From assembly GCA_002897735.1 (NCBI GenBank), contig BDTW01000003.1, positions 1 to 60,867 on the forward strand: a stretch of 60,867 nt of DNA. The letters run 5' to 3'. Below are positions 17,143-25,647 of the stretch, piece by piece. A program made the position numbers and the translations under genes. The notes under the pieces were generated by a model. It saw nothing but the letters and a program-made list of their open reading frames with translations, was not told the origin of the DNA and made no database searches. Source of the stretch: a bacterium BMS3Bbin13. Its GTDB lineage: Bacteria; Pseudomonadota; Gammaproteobacteria; 21-64-14. Positions within the stretch are counted from its first letter, which is position 1. The number at the start of each line of letters is the position of its first letter.

Positions 17143-17399
17143 TGCAATTCTCCAGCACGGTCCAATACCGCCTGGAGGGTGCCCCTGGGGTGCGCCCCCA
17201 AGGGTATCGGAAGTAGAATAGGACGTTTACCACGGCTGCGCAACGCATCGGCGTGAACCGCCGCCCGTTGCCACAAGATCCTTACCGTGAAAGCTTAAAA
17301 TTCACGGAGTTCCAGGTGGCCGCTACCCGTCGAATCAGGTATCCATGAGAACCTTGGCTGTTCCTATTTTTGTTCTCCAATCTTTCTTCCCCTTGGAAA

Positions 17400-17421
17400 T
17401 CCCCGGCGCCGAAGCGCCGGG
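17400..17421 (-). terminator. Hairpin after ssb (likely terminator)
   Basis: Minus strand CCCGGCGC-TTCG-GCGCCGGG perfect stem with a stable loop, followed by a short ATTTCC tail. The U-run is weak, so termination may be partial. The rest of 17143-17454 holds no gene I can support. Confidence 0.55.
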
Positions 17422-17454
17422 AGATTGGTTTTACGTGTTCCCGTTACATAGCCT

Positions 17455-17913
17455 TCAAAACGGGATATCGTCATCGAAGTTGACGGGGGGCGGGGCCTCC
17501 TGCCTACGAGTGGCCGGGGCCGACGCCGGACGGGAACCTTCGCTTTGGGAACGCTGCTGGGGCTGGCCCTGCGCGTCTCCGCGACCACCGAGCATCTGCA
17601 TGTTCCGCGCAACGATTTCCGTCGTGTAGCGGTCGACTCCGTCCTTGTCTTGCCACTTCCGCGTCTGCAGGCTCCCTTCGACGTAAACCTGAGAACCCTT
17701 TCGCAGATATTCCGCGACGACTTCCGCGAGGCGACGGTAGAACACCACCCGGTGCCACTCGGTGCGTTCTTTCTTCTCGCCGCTCGACTTGTCCGTCCAG
17801 GACTCGCTGGTGGCGAGGGTGATATTGGCCACCGCGCCACCGTCGTTGAAATGTCGCGTTTCCGGATCGGCGCCGAGATTGCCGACCAAAATGACCTTGT
17901 TTACGCCTTTCAT
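17455..17913 (-). CDS. ssb: Single-stranded DNA-binding protein
   Basis: 152 aa. OB-fold is obvious from [16 protein letters not shown], through [20 protein letters not shown] and [17 protein letters not shown]. The tail ends in NFDDDIPF, the acidic peptide that recruits SSB partners such as RecO, PriA and exonuclease I. AAGGAG lies before the start. It follows the WGR and NrdD-like genes and precedes the coiled-coil gene, and is a natural partner of RecT and the exonuclease. Confidence 0.96.
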   Translation of the reverse strand: MKGVNKVILVGNLGADPETRHFNDGGAVANITLATSESWTDKSSGEKKERTEWHRVVFYRRLAEVVAEYLRKGSQVYVEGSLQTRKWQDKDGVDRYTTEIVARNMQMLGGRGDAQGQPQQRSQSEGSRPASAPATRRQEAPPPVNFDDDIPF

Positions 17914-17928
17914 TTTTTACTCCTTTCG

Positions 17929-18318
17929 TTAAAAAAACCATTCGGACGGATCCGCTTTCTGCAAAAGGTTCACGTCCAATGGGCGCTCCTTCCGCTTCGA
18001 CCGAACCGTCGGTTTTTGGGTTGGATGCACGGATGATTCCGTGCTCGTATGGCGATGGGAAAGCGCATCAAAGGCCCCCAGTGGGATCCGACGATACCCT
18101 TCCCCCTCCTTCTGCTTGGTACGTACCAGTACTTCAGCAAGGCACGCCGGCAGAGGTCTGGTGGTGTGTGTTGGAAAAACAGATTTCAAACTTGTCCCTA
18201 TTCGCCCATAAAGGATGACGATATGGGATTTTTCTTGTGTTCCTAAAATCCGGATTCTCCAGATCTTGTCGGAGCCGCCGTTTTGAAAGCGGAAAGCCCG
18301 ATCAAAAAGTGTGTTCAT
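17929..18318 (-). CDS. WGR-domain protein
   Basis: 129 aa. The first 70 residues match a WGR domain (KIWRIRILGTQEKSHIVILYGRIGTSLKS), a DNA/nucleic-acid end-binding fold known from PARP-like and plasmid proteins. The C-terminal half is basic (TVRSKRKERP). It overlaps the upstream NrdD-like frame by 17 bp and ends 15 bp before ssb, so it is probably co-transcribed with ssb. A DNA-repair accessory role is inference. Confidence 0.75.
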   Translation of the reverse strand: MNTLFDRAFRFQNGGSDKIWRIRILGTQEKSHIVILYGRIGTSLKSVFPTHTTRPLPACLAEVLVRTKQKEGEGYRRIPLGAFDALSHRHTSTESSVHPTQKPTVRSKRKERPLDVNLLQKADPSEWFF

Positions 18319-18490
18319 CGGTATGCGCCGTCTGCGCGCGTACCTCGCGGAAAAACCGGCGTTCCGCGTGCTCGGACTGTTTGCCGGGATTGAACTCCGA
18401 CACCGGCCGGTGGTAGCCCATTACGCGCGTCCAAACCTCGCAGGGTTGGCGCTCCTCGTCCGTCAACGTGATCGTGGGGTCCTTGCTCAT
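18302..18490 (-). CDS. Small NrdD-like C-terminal domain protein
   Basis: 62 aa containing CEVWTRVMGYHRPVSEFNPG and GKQSEHAERRFFRE, the pattern at the C terminus of anaerobic ribonucleotide reductase (NrdD). Stand-alone short versions exist on many plasmids and phages. The glycyl-radical catalytic part is missing, so this is not a reductase by itself. It may be a remnant or a small regulatory/zinc protein linked to nucleotide supply; a full class II reductase lies 2 kb upstream. Confidence 0.65.
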   Translation of the reverse strand: MSKDPTITLTDEERQPCEVWTRVMGYHRPVSEFNPGKQSEHAERRFFREVRAQTAHTDEHTF

Positions 18491-18609
18491 CAGTTTTCGC
18501 GGGAGACCCCGGCGTTTAAGCCGGGGAGGGATAGCGCGGCGGCAACAGCCGCCCCATTCCCGCTCCTCCTTTGGTCGGCGCTATCTTCGGTTGCATGAAA
18601 TGCGTATAC

Positions 18610-19015
18610 ACATCGCTACGGTCTATTTTGGGTTCGCTCTGGGACCCGTGTGTTACTGGGAAGCCGGCCAGTTCCGGGCCGCACGGGGCGGCGTGAAGGA
18701 TTCCCTATCGACCGCAGTGCGGCGCTATAGGGAATCGCTCAAGGGGTTCTCTTGCGATGAAAGGATGAGCGGTGTCCCACAGCTACGGAAACACCGAAAA
18801 CAGAAAGGCGAGCACAGGCTCCCTACATAGGGAGCTGCCAGCGGTCCCGAAACTAATGCTCCGGGAGGTGGCGGCTTCGCCAAAATGAACCCGACGGCGA
18901 CTGCTCCGGGTTTATGCTCCTGTCCCGCAGAGGCGGTAACAGGGTGGATTCCGTCCGGGTGACCCGGACTCATTAGGGGCCGTTGAACCCCTGGGTTAGC
19001 CTTCCTAACGAGGCA
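18610..19015 (-). ncRNA. Long structured 5' leader / candidate ncRNA (includes repeat copy 2)
   Basis: No credible gene in 18491-19109. A strong promoter at 19022-19051 (minus) would start a transcript at about 19015. Successive perfect hairpins are visible: GTTAG/CTAAC, AGGGG/CCCCT, GTCCGGG/CCCGGAC, CCTGT/ACAGG, AACCCG/CGGGTT and GGCG/CGCC. The part 18632-18750 matches the leader repeat upstream of the exonuclease. It may be a stand-alone RNA or a regulatory leader for the NrdD-like/WGR/ssb genes. Confidence 0.5.
18632..18750 (-). repeat. Structured leader repeat, copy 2
   Basis: See 15160-15285. Here the ATTCCCTAT/ATAGGGAAT stem is perfect, and CCCGTG/CACGGG pairs where copy 1 pairs with a bulge. 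Confidence 0.55.
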
Positions 19016-19021
19016 TACCGA

Positions 19022-19051
19022 GATCAATACCACTCACAAAAGCCACTGTCA
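19022..19051 (-). promoter_or_regulatory. Sigma-70-type promoter (minus strand)
   Basis: TTGACA, 17-nt spacer ending GAGTGG, then TATTGAT (close to TATAAT). The GAGTGG-TATTGATC block is identical at 26280-26293, where it also faces left. Confidence 0.65.
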
Positions 19052-19109
19052 ACCGGAATCATCGAGAAAGAACAGGGGGCCGAAGCCCCCTGGAAATACA
19101 CCCCGGTAG

Positions 19110-20081
19110 TTATTGCTGCACCTCCCGGTAGTCCGCCTCCTCCGCCGGCGGGGGGGAGGGTGGGGCTTCGTTGCCCTCGGTTTCCCTTGCCTTGCGGAGT
19201 TCCCCCAAGGCGTACGCCTGGTCGTGACCGTGAAACTGGGACTTGATATAGTCCTCCGCGGCCTGCCAAGCATTTGCGGCCCTGGCCCGCGCAATGACCG
19301 CCGCGGTTTTGGCCCGGGCTTTCGGTGACGCCTTTTCAGGGTCCTGGTCCACTGTGGTAGCCGGCTCGCTTTCGTACTGGCCGTCAAGTACAAGACCCTC
19401 TTCGTTGTCCTCGTTGAGAATCTTGATCGCCTGCCCGAATCGGCCACCGATACGCGGCCACGTTTTGGCCGCGCGCTTGATGATGACCTTCTTCATCATC
19501 TCGTGCGGCCATGCGGATTCCATCCATGGACCCTTGTTGTTCTGGAAGGCCTTCGAACGGTCGCGGGCCTTGAAGATATCCTCGGCCGTCATCACCTCGA
19601 TCAACACCTCGGACCCGGAGCCAATCCCCGAAATGCAATATCCGCCGATGAACTCCCCGCGATCGGTGGCAAATGGGTTGAACACGTGAACCGGTGCGGT
19701 CGCGGGACCACGGTACTCGAACTTGTCCTTTGAATGTACGAGTTCCGCTTTTGCCCATCGGATGGAATCGCAATCGGTTCCGATCTTTATGAGTCCGCGA
19801 TAGGAGATGTCCAGGCACACGATGCCGTCGCGTGGTACCAGGTGCGCAAGGCTCAACGCCGGATTCAATGTGAGTCCGACGGCGGCCACATTGACCATCG
19901 CCATCCTCAGTGAGACCGGGTTGCCTTCCGCGACCCTCATGAGACCTTTGTTCTTTATGCACGCCTGATAGGCGTACAACGCTTCCGCGTTGTAATCCAG
20001 GCCGGTCTTGGCGGCCAACTTCGAGAACTTCGGCTGTGCCTCCGTAATGGCGGTACGCCACGATTCTGCTGCTTCACTCAT
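19110..20081 (-). CDS. recT: RecT-type single-strand annealing recombinase
   Basis: From the ATG at 20081 the product is 323 aa. RecT core features are visible: LGLDYNAEALYAYQ-like start, then NVAAVGLTLNPALSLAHLVPRDGIVCLDISYRGLIKIG, and GYCISGIGSGSEVLIEVMTAEDI. Such proteins anneal complementary single strands after exonuclease resection. The tail is basic/glutamate-rich. The exonuclease partner (YqaJ-like) is at 14.1 kb; the pair forms a red-like recombination system. The start at 20126 in the same frame is less likely. Confidence 0.88.
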   Translation of the reverse strand: MSEAAESWRTAITEAQPKFSKLAAKTGLDYNAEALYAYQACIKNKGLMRVAEGNPVSLRMAMVNVAAVGLTLNPALSLAHLVPRDGIVCLDISYRGLIKIGTDCDSIRWAKAELVHSKDKFEYRGPATAPVHVFNPFATDRGEFIGGYCISGIGSGSEVLIEVMTAEDIFKARDRSKAFQNNKGPWMESAWPHEMMKKVIIKRAAKTWPRIGGRFGQAIKILNEDNEEGLVLDGQYESEPATTVDQDPEKASPKARAKTAAVIARARAANAWQAAEDYIKSQFHGHDQAYALGELRKARETEGNEAPPSPPPAEEADYREVQQ

Positions 20082-20225
20082 CGCTTTCTCCCGTGAATCC
20101 CGCACCGCAGATACGGTGCGGACCAAAGGTTGATAGGGGGGAATCGAAGGTCGGGCCAGTACATGGGGCGTTCCCTCTCTTCCCTCGCCTGCCGCTTGTC
20201 ATCCTGATAACCGCGGGGCTCGCGG

Positions 20226-20531
20226 TTACCCATCGGTATTCTCACTCACGAGTCTGCGCGCCATCGCAATCAATCCGGAAAGCGCCTTCGCTGAATCCTC
20301 CGGGTCACTTTCTTCCTGCTTATCGGGAGGGGTCAGCCTTGCGACCATCGCAACGAACTCCTGCAAATACCTCAGCATTGTTGCCGCTTTGATAATTGCA
20401 GCCGTCGTTGCGGCAATGTCAGCCGCAGTCCAAATTCCCGACTTTACCTCATCCTCCAAACAGAAGGTGAGCGAGTCGATGGGGCTGGCGCCCACCGATG
20501 CATTGTCTGTGTCTCGTTCATTAAACGCCAT
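20226..20531 (-). CDS. Protein of unknown function, about 101 aa
   Basis: ATG at 20531 with AGGAG 7 bp upstream; an ATG two codons earlier is too near that site. Helical (AADIAATTAAIIKAATMLRYLQEFVAMVARL), acidic, no membrane segment. It lies between recT and nrdJ. I see nothing that names a function. Confidence 0.55.
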   Translation of the reverse strand: MAFNERDTDNASVGASPIDSLTFCLEDEVKSGIWTAADIAATTAAIIKAATMLRYLQEFVAMVARLTPPDKQEESDPEDSAKALSGLIAMARRLVSENTDG

Positions 20532-20713
20532 ATTCATTCTCCTGATTCTCTGCGGGCACTACCTGTGGACCCACCCGCTTTTCGTGATGGCCGCTTATTT
20601 AACGCGCCCGGCAAGCGCAGCCCTTGTGGGCGTGAAAGCCTTTCCGCGTTCTTGCGAACCTGGAAGAACCTGGAAAGGTCCCCGGGGAATGAATCCCCGG
20701 GGTATGACAGAAA

Positions 20714-23572
20714 TTAACCGCAGGTCCCAACGGCGCCGCAAGCGGTGCAGAAATCGCAGCCATCCTTGCGGATAACCGCGTAGTTCCCGCACTCCTCACA
20801 TCGCTTTCCGGGATTGACCTCCATGGCACCAACGGCACGGACTCTGTTTTCGATTCCCACCGCTTCCTCCACCTCCATGGTGCCCATCTTCTCGACGGAG
20901 AAACCTCCTTCATCGAGAATGCCGAGCATTGTGTGGCGATGGATCAGGAGCCGCGCCATATAGGCCACTGTCGACGGATAGGTGGCCTGCCGTTTGCCTC
21001 CCGGCACACGAGCCATGAAGTCCCCTTGCGGCTCGGCGTAATCCAGCAACTGCCGGAGTTTCGCGCCGATCCACGCGGGGTCGATGACCCGCATGTCGAA
21101 TGACAGTGACTTACACAGGCCATCCAGCACCCGAGGATAGACTCCGGAGAGCCACACCGAGTACGGGCGCCGCTGGCCGTTCGGAAGGACCAGCTCCTTG
21201 AGCCCTATCACGAAATCGTCTCCCGTGACCGGGTTGAGCACGTCCACCGTCCAGGCCATCGTCCCATCGGGGCCGGTTTTGGGCTCCTTCGGGCTGAACA
21301 ACGCATCGAGAACCGGTGTACCGGAATCCTCTGTATCGTCCAGGAAGACACCGAGATTACCGCAGCGCCAGAGCACAACCTGTGCAAACCCGGCCACCAG
21401 GCTCGGCATCCGGACAGATTGGCCCTCGGGCGGCATGAGTAAATCGAAAGCGTCGTCCCCGGACAGTTTCGTCAGGGATTCGAGCTTGCGACGCAGCCAC
21501 CCACGATCCTCGGAGCGCAGGTCCATCGAAAGCGATTTAGCCAAACTGCCGAGACCCCGCGGCTGTTCGGCCCCGTTGACCCACACCTCGAACGGCTGCT
21601 TCTTTCCGTTCTCGATATGGCCCACGAATACCGCAAACCGGTACCCATGCGGATGCTCCATCAAGAACGTCCAGGCGGGGTTTCCGGCCGGCAGATTCGG
21701 ACGCTTGCGCCAGCGAAGGCTGGCAAGCGGAGGTTGTGGGATGGCGGAGAGTCGAATTCGTCGATCCGGATCGGATTCGTCGAAATCGGTCTTCTCGTCC
21801 CCTTTGTGATTCTCCTTGCTCGGGCTCTTGACGCTCAGAACCGAACCGGTAACCGGGTTCGGACGGAACGTCGCCAACCCCTTGCATCCCGACTTCCATG
21901 CCTTGAAATAGAGATCCTTGAAATCCTCGTAGGGGTAATCTTCCGGTACGTTCACCGTCTTCGAAATAGACGTGTCGATGAACGGTGCTACCGCGGCAAC
22001 CATCTTCAGGTGATCGATTGCCCGGATGGACAGCGCCGTGACAAAGTAATCCGGAAGATGATCGACCTCTCCACCGTGTTCCCGGTACGTCCTGTACGCA
22101 TGGTCCTCAACAATATATTCCTTCGTTGCACCATCCGCTTCCCGCTTCTTGCGAGTGTAGGACCAGGAGAACGCCGGCTCGATACCGTTGCTCACATTAT
22201 CCGCAAAGGCCAGCGAGATCGTTCCAGTTGGCGCGATACTCAACAAGTGGCTGTTCCGGATCCCGTCCTTGGCGATTGACCTCCGGATGATCTCCGGAAG
22301 CCTTGATGTGAATCCCGACTCCAGATACTCCGGAAGCCGGAACATCGGGAAGGCGCCCTTTTCCTTCGCCAACCCGATAGAAGCCTTGTAGGATTCATCC
22401 CGCATAAATTCCGCAATGCGGGATGCCAAGGCTCTGCCCTCGTCGGCGTCGTACCGCACACCGAGCATAACCAGACAATCTCCCAGACCGGTGAAACCGA
22501 GCCCGATGCGGCGCTTGGCATGCGCTTCCGCACGTTGTTTCTCCGACGGCCAGTAGGTTACGTCGAGGACGTTGTCCAACATGCGGATAGCCACCCGGAC
22601 CGTATCGGCGAACCCATCGAAGTCGAACGATGCATCCGTGGTGAACGCGGACGTGACGAACTTCGTGAGATCGATGCTACCGAGGCAGCAACACCCGTAG
22701 TCCGGAAGTGGCTGTTCTGCGCAGGGATTAGTTGCCTCCAATGTCTCCACATAATGGAGGTTGTTCTCCCGGTTCATCGGGTCGACGAACAGGATTCCGG
22801 GTTCGGCATGGTCGTAGGTGTTCTGCATCACCTTCTCCCACAGATCCCGGGCACGAATTCGCCGATAAACCCACATATCGTCTTCGCGACGGTATGCACC
22901 TTCCTGGATACGTCCCTCATCCGGCTCGGACGAATGAACGAGTTCCCACTTCAGGTCTTTTTCGACTGCGGACATGAACTTGTCCGTTACCCCAATACTG
23001 ATGTTGAATTGCGTGAGACGGCCGGGCTGCTGTTTGGCAACCACGAACGCCTCGATATCGGGGTGGTCACAACGCAGAACACCCATCTGGGCCCCGCGAC
23101 GCGCACCGGCCGACTCCACGGTCTTACACATCGAGTCGAACACATCCATGTAGGATAAAGGCCCGGACGCGCTGGAATGCGTTCCGTGCACCTTCGCCCC
23201 GTGCGGGCGGATATGCCCGAACTGGTATCCAACGCCGCCGCCGCGGCGCATCGTCTCCGATGCTTCCGCGAGGGCATTCATGATTCCGGGGCGGTAGTGT
23301 TCGTCCACGCCCGTCATCGCATCTCCGACTGGCTGAACAAAACAGTTGATCAGCGTCGCCCGAATGTCGGTTCCGGCGGCGGACATAATCCGTCCCGCCG
23401 GGATGAAACCGGAGCGCAGTGCACCGACGAAACACGACGTCCACCGATCCGGATTTCGCTCCACCGCAGCCAGCGATCGAGCGACACGGGCGAAGATGTC
23501 TTCCCGTGTTTGCTCTTCGCCCTTGGCGTATTTCTCTTTGAGAACATCAAGAGAAATCTCTTGTGACTTCAT
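20714..23572 (-). CDS. nrdJ: Adenosylcobalamin-dependent (class II) ribonucleotide reductase
   Basis: 952 aa. The catalytic barrel is clear: INCFVQPVGD, ATNPCAEQPLPDYGCCCLGS, and IAPTGTISLAFADNVSNGIEP. The C-terminal part carries two TSCPD-like modules (YRFAVFVGHIENGKKQPFEVW and the SVWLSGVYPRVLDG copy) and a zinc-ribbon end (CEECGNYAV, CTACGAVG), with the last cysteines acting as the redox swivel in this family. It makes dNTPs for replication without oxygen or a metal cluster partner. No cobalamin riboswitch was recognised upstream. An ATG with AGGAG upstream is used. Confidence 0.95.
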   Translation of the reverse strand: MKSQEISLDVLKEKYAKGEEQTREDIFARVARSLAAVERNPDRWTSCFVGALRSGFIPAGRIMSAAGTDIRATLINCFVQPVGDAMTGVDEHYRPGIMNALAEASETMRRGGGVGYQFGHIRPHGAKVHGTHSSASGPLSYMDVFDSMCKTVESAGARRGAQMGVLRCDHPDIEAFVVAKQQPGRLTQFNISIGVTDKFMSAVEKDLKWELVHSSEPDEGRIQEGAYRREDDMWVYRRIRARDLWEKVMQNTYDHAEPGILFVDPMNRENNLHYVETLEATNPCAEQPLPDYGCCCLGSIDLTKFVTSAFTTDASFDFDGFADTVRVAIRMLDNVLDVTYWPSEKQRAEAHAKRRIGLGFTGLGDCLVMLGVRYDADEGRALASRIAEFMRDESYKASIGLAKEKGAFPMFRLPEYLESGFTSRLPEIIRRSIAKDGIRNSHLLSIAPTGTISLAFADNVSNGIEPAFSWSYTRKKREADGATKEYIVEDHAYRTYREHGGEVDHLPDYFVTALSIRAIDHLKMVAAVAPFIDTSISKTVNVPEDYPYEDFKDLYFKAWKSGCKGLATFRPNPVTGSVLSVKSPSKENHKGDEKTDFDESDPDRRIRLSAIPQPPLASLRWRKRPNLPAGNPAWTFLMEHPHGYRFAVFVGHIENGKKQPFEVWVNGAEQPRGLGSLAKSLSMDLRSEDRGWLRRKLESLTKLSGDDAFDLLMPPEGQSVRMPSLVAGFAQVVLWRCGNLGVFLDDTEDSGTPVLDALFSPKEPKTGPDGTMAWTVDVLNPVTGDDFVIGLKELVLPNGQRRPYSVWLSGVYPRVLDGLCKSLSFDMRVIDPAWIGAKLRQLLDYAEPQGDFMARVPGGKRQATYPSTVAYMARLLIHRHTMLGILDEGGFSVEKMGTMEVEEAVGIENRVRAVGAMEVNPGKRCEECGNYAVIRKDGCDFCTACGAVGTCG

Positions 23573-23739
23573 AAGAATATCTCCTGTATTGGAACCCCCG
23601 AATCAGGGGGTCGTTCTGTCCCTGGTTGGGGTTCTGCTCTGCTACTGTTTCTTTATCCTCCCCAGCGGGAGTGCCCATTAGGGCGAAAAATCCAAAAACC
23701 TTTTCGCTGCCTTTGCGGTTGGACACAAAGGCACTGAAA

Positions 23740-23763
23740 AGCCCCGCCCTTTGAGAGCGGGGG
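23740..23763 (-). terminator. Rho-independent terminator before nrdJ (ends the upstream small-gene unit)
   Basis: Minus strand CCCCGC ... GCGGGG stem followed by CTTTTC. It would end transcription coming from the genes to the right, so nrdJ probably has its own promoter between here and 23573. Confidence 0.65.
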
Positions 23764-23804
23764 GATGTTAATCTACGATCTTCATGGTTCCGCCTTCGGT
23801 TCCA

Positions 23805-24044
23805 TTGACATCCTCTCCGGACTGAAGGCCGGAGATTCCTACGGTGCTCAGGGGCGGCATCGAGCCGCCCCTGAGTCGCTTCGGCTGCTGGCGGCATTAC
23901 CGCACCGCTCACTTCACAGGCGAACCGGGCGTGTCCCGCCCTTAAAACACTCGCCATAGCAGAAAACTCCGGGAAACGGCACAGGACGGCTACGCCGTCC
24001 GCGCTATCCTTCCCCGCCCTCAACGGCGGGGCTTGCCGCGCACC
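23805..24044. mobile_element. Palindrome-associated mini-element with IS200/IS605-type ends (no transposase)
   Basis: About 240 bp. It begins TTGACATCCTCTCCGG, then holds a perfect CTCAGGGGCGG/CCGCCCCTGAG hairpin, GACGGCTACGCCGTC and CCCCGCC/GGCGGGG, and ends GCTTGCCGCGCACC. No coding capacity. Layout is that of non-autonomous elements mobilised by TnpA of the IS605 family. Confidence 0.65.
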
Positions 24045-24047
24045 GGG

Positions 24048-24269
24048 TCAATCGATCCTCGGGTCCATAAGTACATCGAGGACACATTTAACGTCCTTGA
24101 CTACCGTACGGATGCGAAATCTCGCATCGTCTATGGATTGGCAGTCCTCTTCGGTGGAAAGCTCGCGCATCAGGAAGTTAAACAGGCTGTCGCCGTCCGT
24201 CTTCTCCAGGCCGTCGTATTCCCCAGCGGCATAAGTTTTTGCACAGATTTTCTGATAGGCGTTCAACAA
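24048..24269 (-). CDS. Small protein of unknown function, 73 aa
   Basis: Start TTG at 24269 with a strong GGAGG 6 bp upstream. Acidic and soluble (DGDSLFNFLMRELSTEEDC, then VVKDVKCVLDVL). It precedes the mini-element that separates it from nrdJ. Not recognised. Confidence 0.6.
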   Translation of the reverse strand: MLNAYQKICAKTYAAGEYDGLEKTDGDSLFNFLMRELSTEEDCQSIDDARFRIRTVVKDVKCVLDVLMDPRID

Positions 24270-24379
24270 TTCGCCTCCTCATGGTTGAATCATCGTTTTT
24301 GCGGCGTTACAGGCCACCGCGCGACAACTCTCCAGTCCGTCCGCTAGGACGGCCGGGAAAATAATCGGCGGTTGGTAAA

Positions 24380-24407
24380 CACTCCACCGGCTTTAGTCGG
24401 TGGAGTA
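24380..24407. repeat. IS605-like hairpin ACTCCACCGGCTTTAGTCGGTGGAGT
   Basis: A 10-bp stem with a GCTTTAGT apex, in 24270-24428. Such hairpins occur at the ends of IS605/omega-RNA elements, but it could equally be a terminator for radC on the minus strand. Confidence 0.4.
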
Positions 24408-24428
24408 CTCCCCGGGTAGGGAGTGCGA

Positions 24429-24941
24429 CTAGATAAGCCCCAGTTCGGCGAACGAGACACTTTCGGTTGCAGAAACAACAAAGTGGTCCAGCACTCGCAC
24501 GTCGATCATTGAGAGCGCATCTGCCAGCCTTTTTGTGATGCTTTTATCCGCACGGCTGGGTTCCGCCACCCCGGAGGGATGGTTGTGGTAGAGGATTGCG
24601 GCGCTGGCGTTATATTCCAACGCCTGTTGTACGACGACGCGCGGATAAACCGAAGCGCCGTCGATAGTTCCTTGGAATATTTCACGCACCGCGAGAACCC
24701 TGTGCCGAGTATCCAAGAACAGAGCCCCGAATACTTCGTTTCGATACTCGGACATACGAAGACGCAAGAAATCTCCCGTCTCTTTCGGGTTTTTTAGGGA
24801 TTGTCCGGCTCGATGCTTAGCTGACAATACCTTCATTGCCAGTCTGACAACGGACTGTTTTTCCCGGTCATTCAGATCGGATAGCGTCAGACCGGATAAC
24901 CGATCCGGTTTTTTGTCCTTCATTTTCCTCATTTGATCCAC
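24429..24941 (-). CDS. radC: RadC-like JAB/MPN-domain protein
   Basis: 170 aa. The MPN core shows NEVFGALFLDTRHRVL, then the metal site HNHPSG and a downstream TKRLADALSMIDVRVLDHFVV. RadC proteins are common on mobile elements; the metal-binding fold is that of deubiquitinase-like hydrolases, though a real repair role is disputed. The first part of the frame overlaps the next gene upstream; an ATG at 24923 is a possible alternative start. Confidence 0.85.
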   Translation of the reverse strand: MDQMRKMKDKKPDRLSGLTLSDLNDREKQSVVRLAMKVLSAKHRAGQSLKNPKETGDFLRLRMSEYRNEVFGALFLDTRHRVLAVREIFQGTIDGASVYPRVVVQQALEYNASAAILYHNHPSGVAEPSRADKSITKRLADALSMIDVRVLDHFVVSATESVSFAELGLI

Positions 24942-25143
24942 CTTTCTCGTGATCCACCAGGACGCGGAACCAGTCGCGCATCGGGAGGGCGATTAGCCGG
25001 AGGCTGAATTTTGCCAAGACCTCGCGGGATTCCGGCGACAACCGGGAATTTACGGTCGTGGCGGCCTCCTGCCGGTTTTCGGCAAACCCGAGGTGGGCCC
25101 CGGATTCGATGTCGGAATAGATGTATGCAATTGGCATACTCAT
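24868..25143 (-). CDS. Protein of unknown function, about 91 aa
   Basis: Start at 25143 chosen because GGAG lies 7 bp upstream; the frame is open to 25155. The first half (PIAYIYSDIESGAHLGFAENRQEAATTVNSRL) is soluble; the C terminus overlaps radC by about 70 bp. Family unknown. Confidence 0.5.
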   Translation of the reverse strand: MSMPIAYIYSDIESGAHLGFAENRQEAATTVNSRLSPESREVLAKFSLRLIALPMRDWFRVLVDHEKGGSNEENEGQKTGSVIRSDAIRSE

Positions 25144-25304
25144 AGAGTTCTCCATCTTCGGTTACTGGCGCGACGCGCTCATGCCGGCCTTGTCATGGGT
25201 AGCCGGCACTGCGTTTACCGTATTTTTGGTATTAGCAAGAAGCCTCGAACCGAGGCGAATGGCTGGTTGACCGGCCAGCGCCGGAAGGCCCTTCAGGGTC
25301 TTGA

Positions 25305-25344
25305 TTTTCCCGGAACCGCCTGGGGTGCGGCGGTTCCGGGAAAA
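25305..25344. repeat. Perfect 16-bp inverted repeat with 8-nt loop
   Basis: TTTTCCCGGAACCGCC and its exact complement flank TGGGGTGC. It lies in the intergenic region between the minus-strand 24868 gene and the plus-strand 25433 gene. No run of T follows on either strand, so it is not a standard terminator; an operator or RNA hairpin is possible. Confidence 0.7.
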
Positions 25345-25432
25345 CTCGGCAAAAGCCGAAACCCGAATGGGTTGCGCGGAGCACGTTGCATGGTACGATC
25401 TTGTGCAACTGGGAAATCTGCGGAGAGGGGAA

Positions 25433-25606
25433 ATGAACAACATCATCCAAATTGCCATTGCACGGGCGAGGCGCAACCGCGCGAGAATGAACCGACTCTG
25501 GGGCTGGGTGATTACCCGGCCCCCGAAGCAGAAAGATGCCTATCTTCGCCTCCTCGAGGCGGTTTTCGAGAAAGACGACCCGCCAACCACAAGCGGGCGG
25601 AATTGA
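25433..25606 (+). CDS. Small basic protein, 57 aa
   Basis: ATG at 25433 with GAGAGGGG upstream. Product MNNIIQIAIARARRNRARMN is arginine-rich, then WVITRPPKQKDAYLRLLEAVF. A single plus-strand gene inside the minus-strand half; it has its own bidirectional terminator. DNA- or RNA-binding is suggested by charge only. Confidence 0.5.
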   Translation: MNNIIQIAIARARRNRARMNRLWGWVITRPPKQKDAYLRLLEAVFEKDDPPTTSGRN

Positions 25607-25610
25607 ATTT

Positions 25611-25639
25611 GAGAAAGGGCGCCGCGAGGCGCCCTTCTC
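25611..25639. terminator. Bidirectional rho-independent terminator
   Basis: GAGAAAGGGCGCC-GCGA-GGCGCCCTTCTC; a 12-bp stem between convergent genes. T-rich flanks are short. Confidence 0.7.
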
Positions 25640-25647
25640 TTATTGCC

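Noticed and set aside
18960-19000. Hammerhead-ribozyme-like core (CTAATGAG, hairpin, CGGAATC) on the minus strand
   Set aside because: The conserved G of CUGAUGA is A, the GAAA box is imperfect and no stem III pairing or cleavage triplet could be found.
18725-19033. 102-aa minus-strand ORF in the ncRNA region
   Set aside because: Its start overlaps the promoter and it is proline/glycine-rich without a ribosome site.
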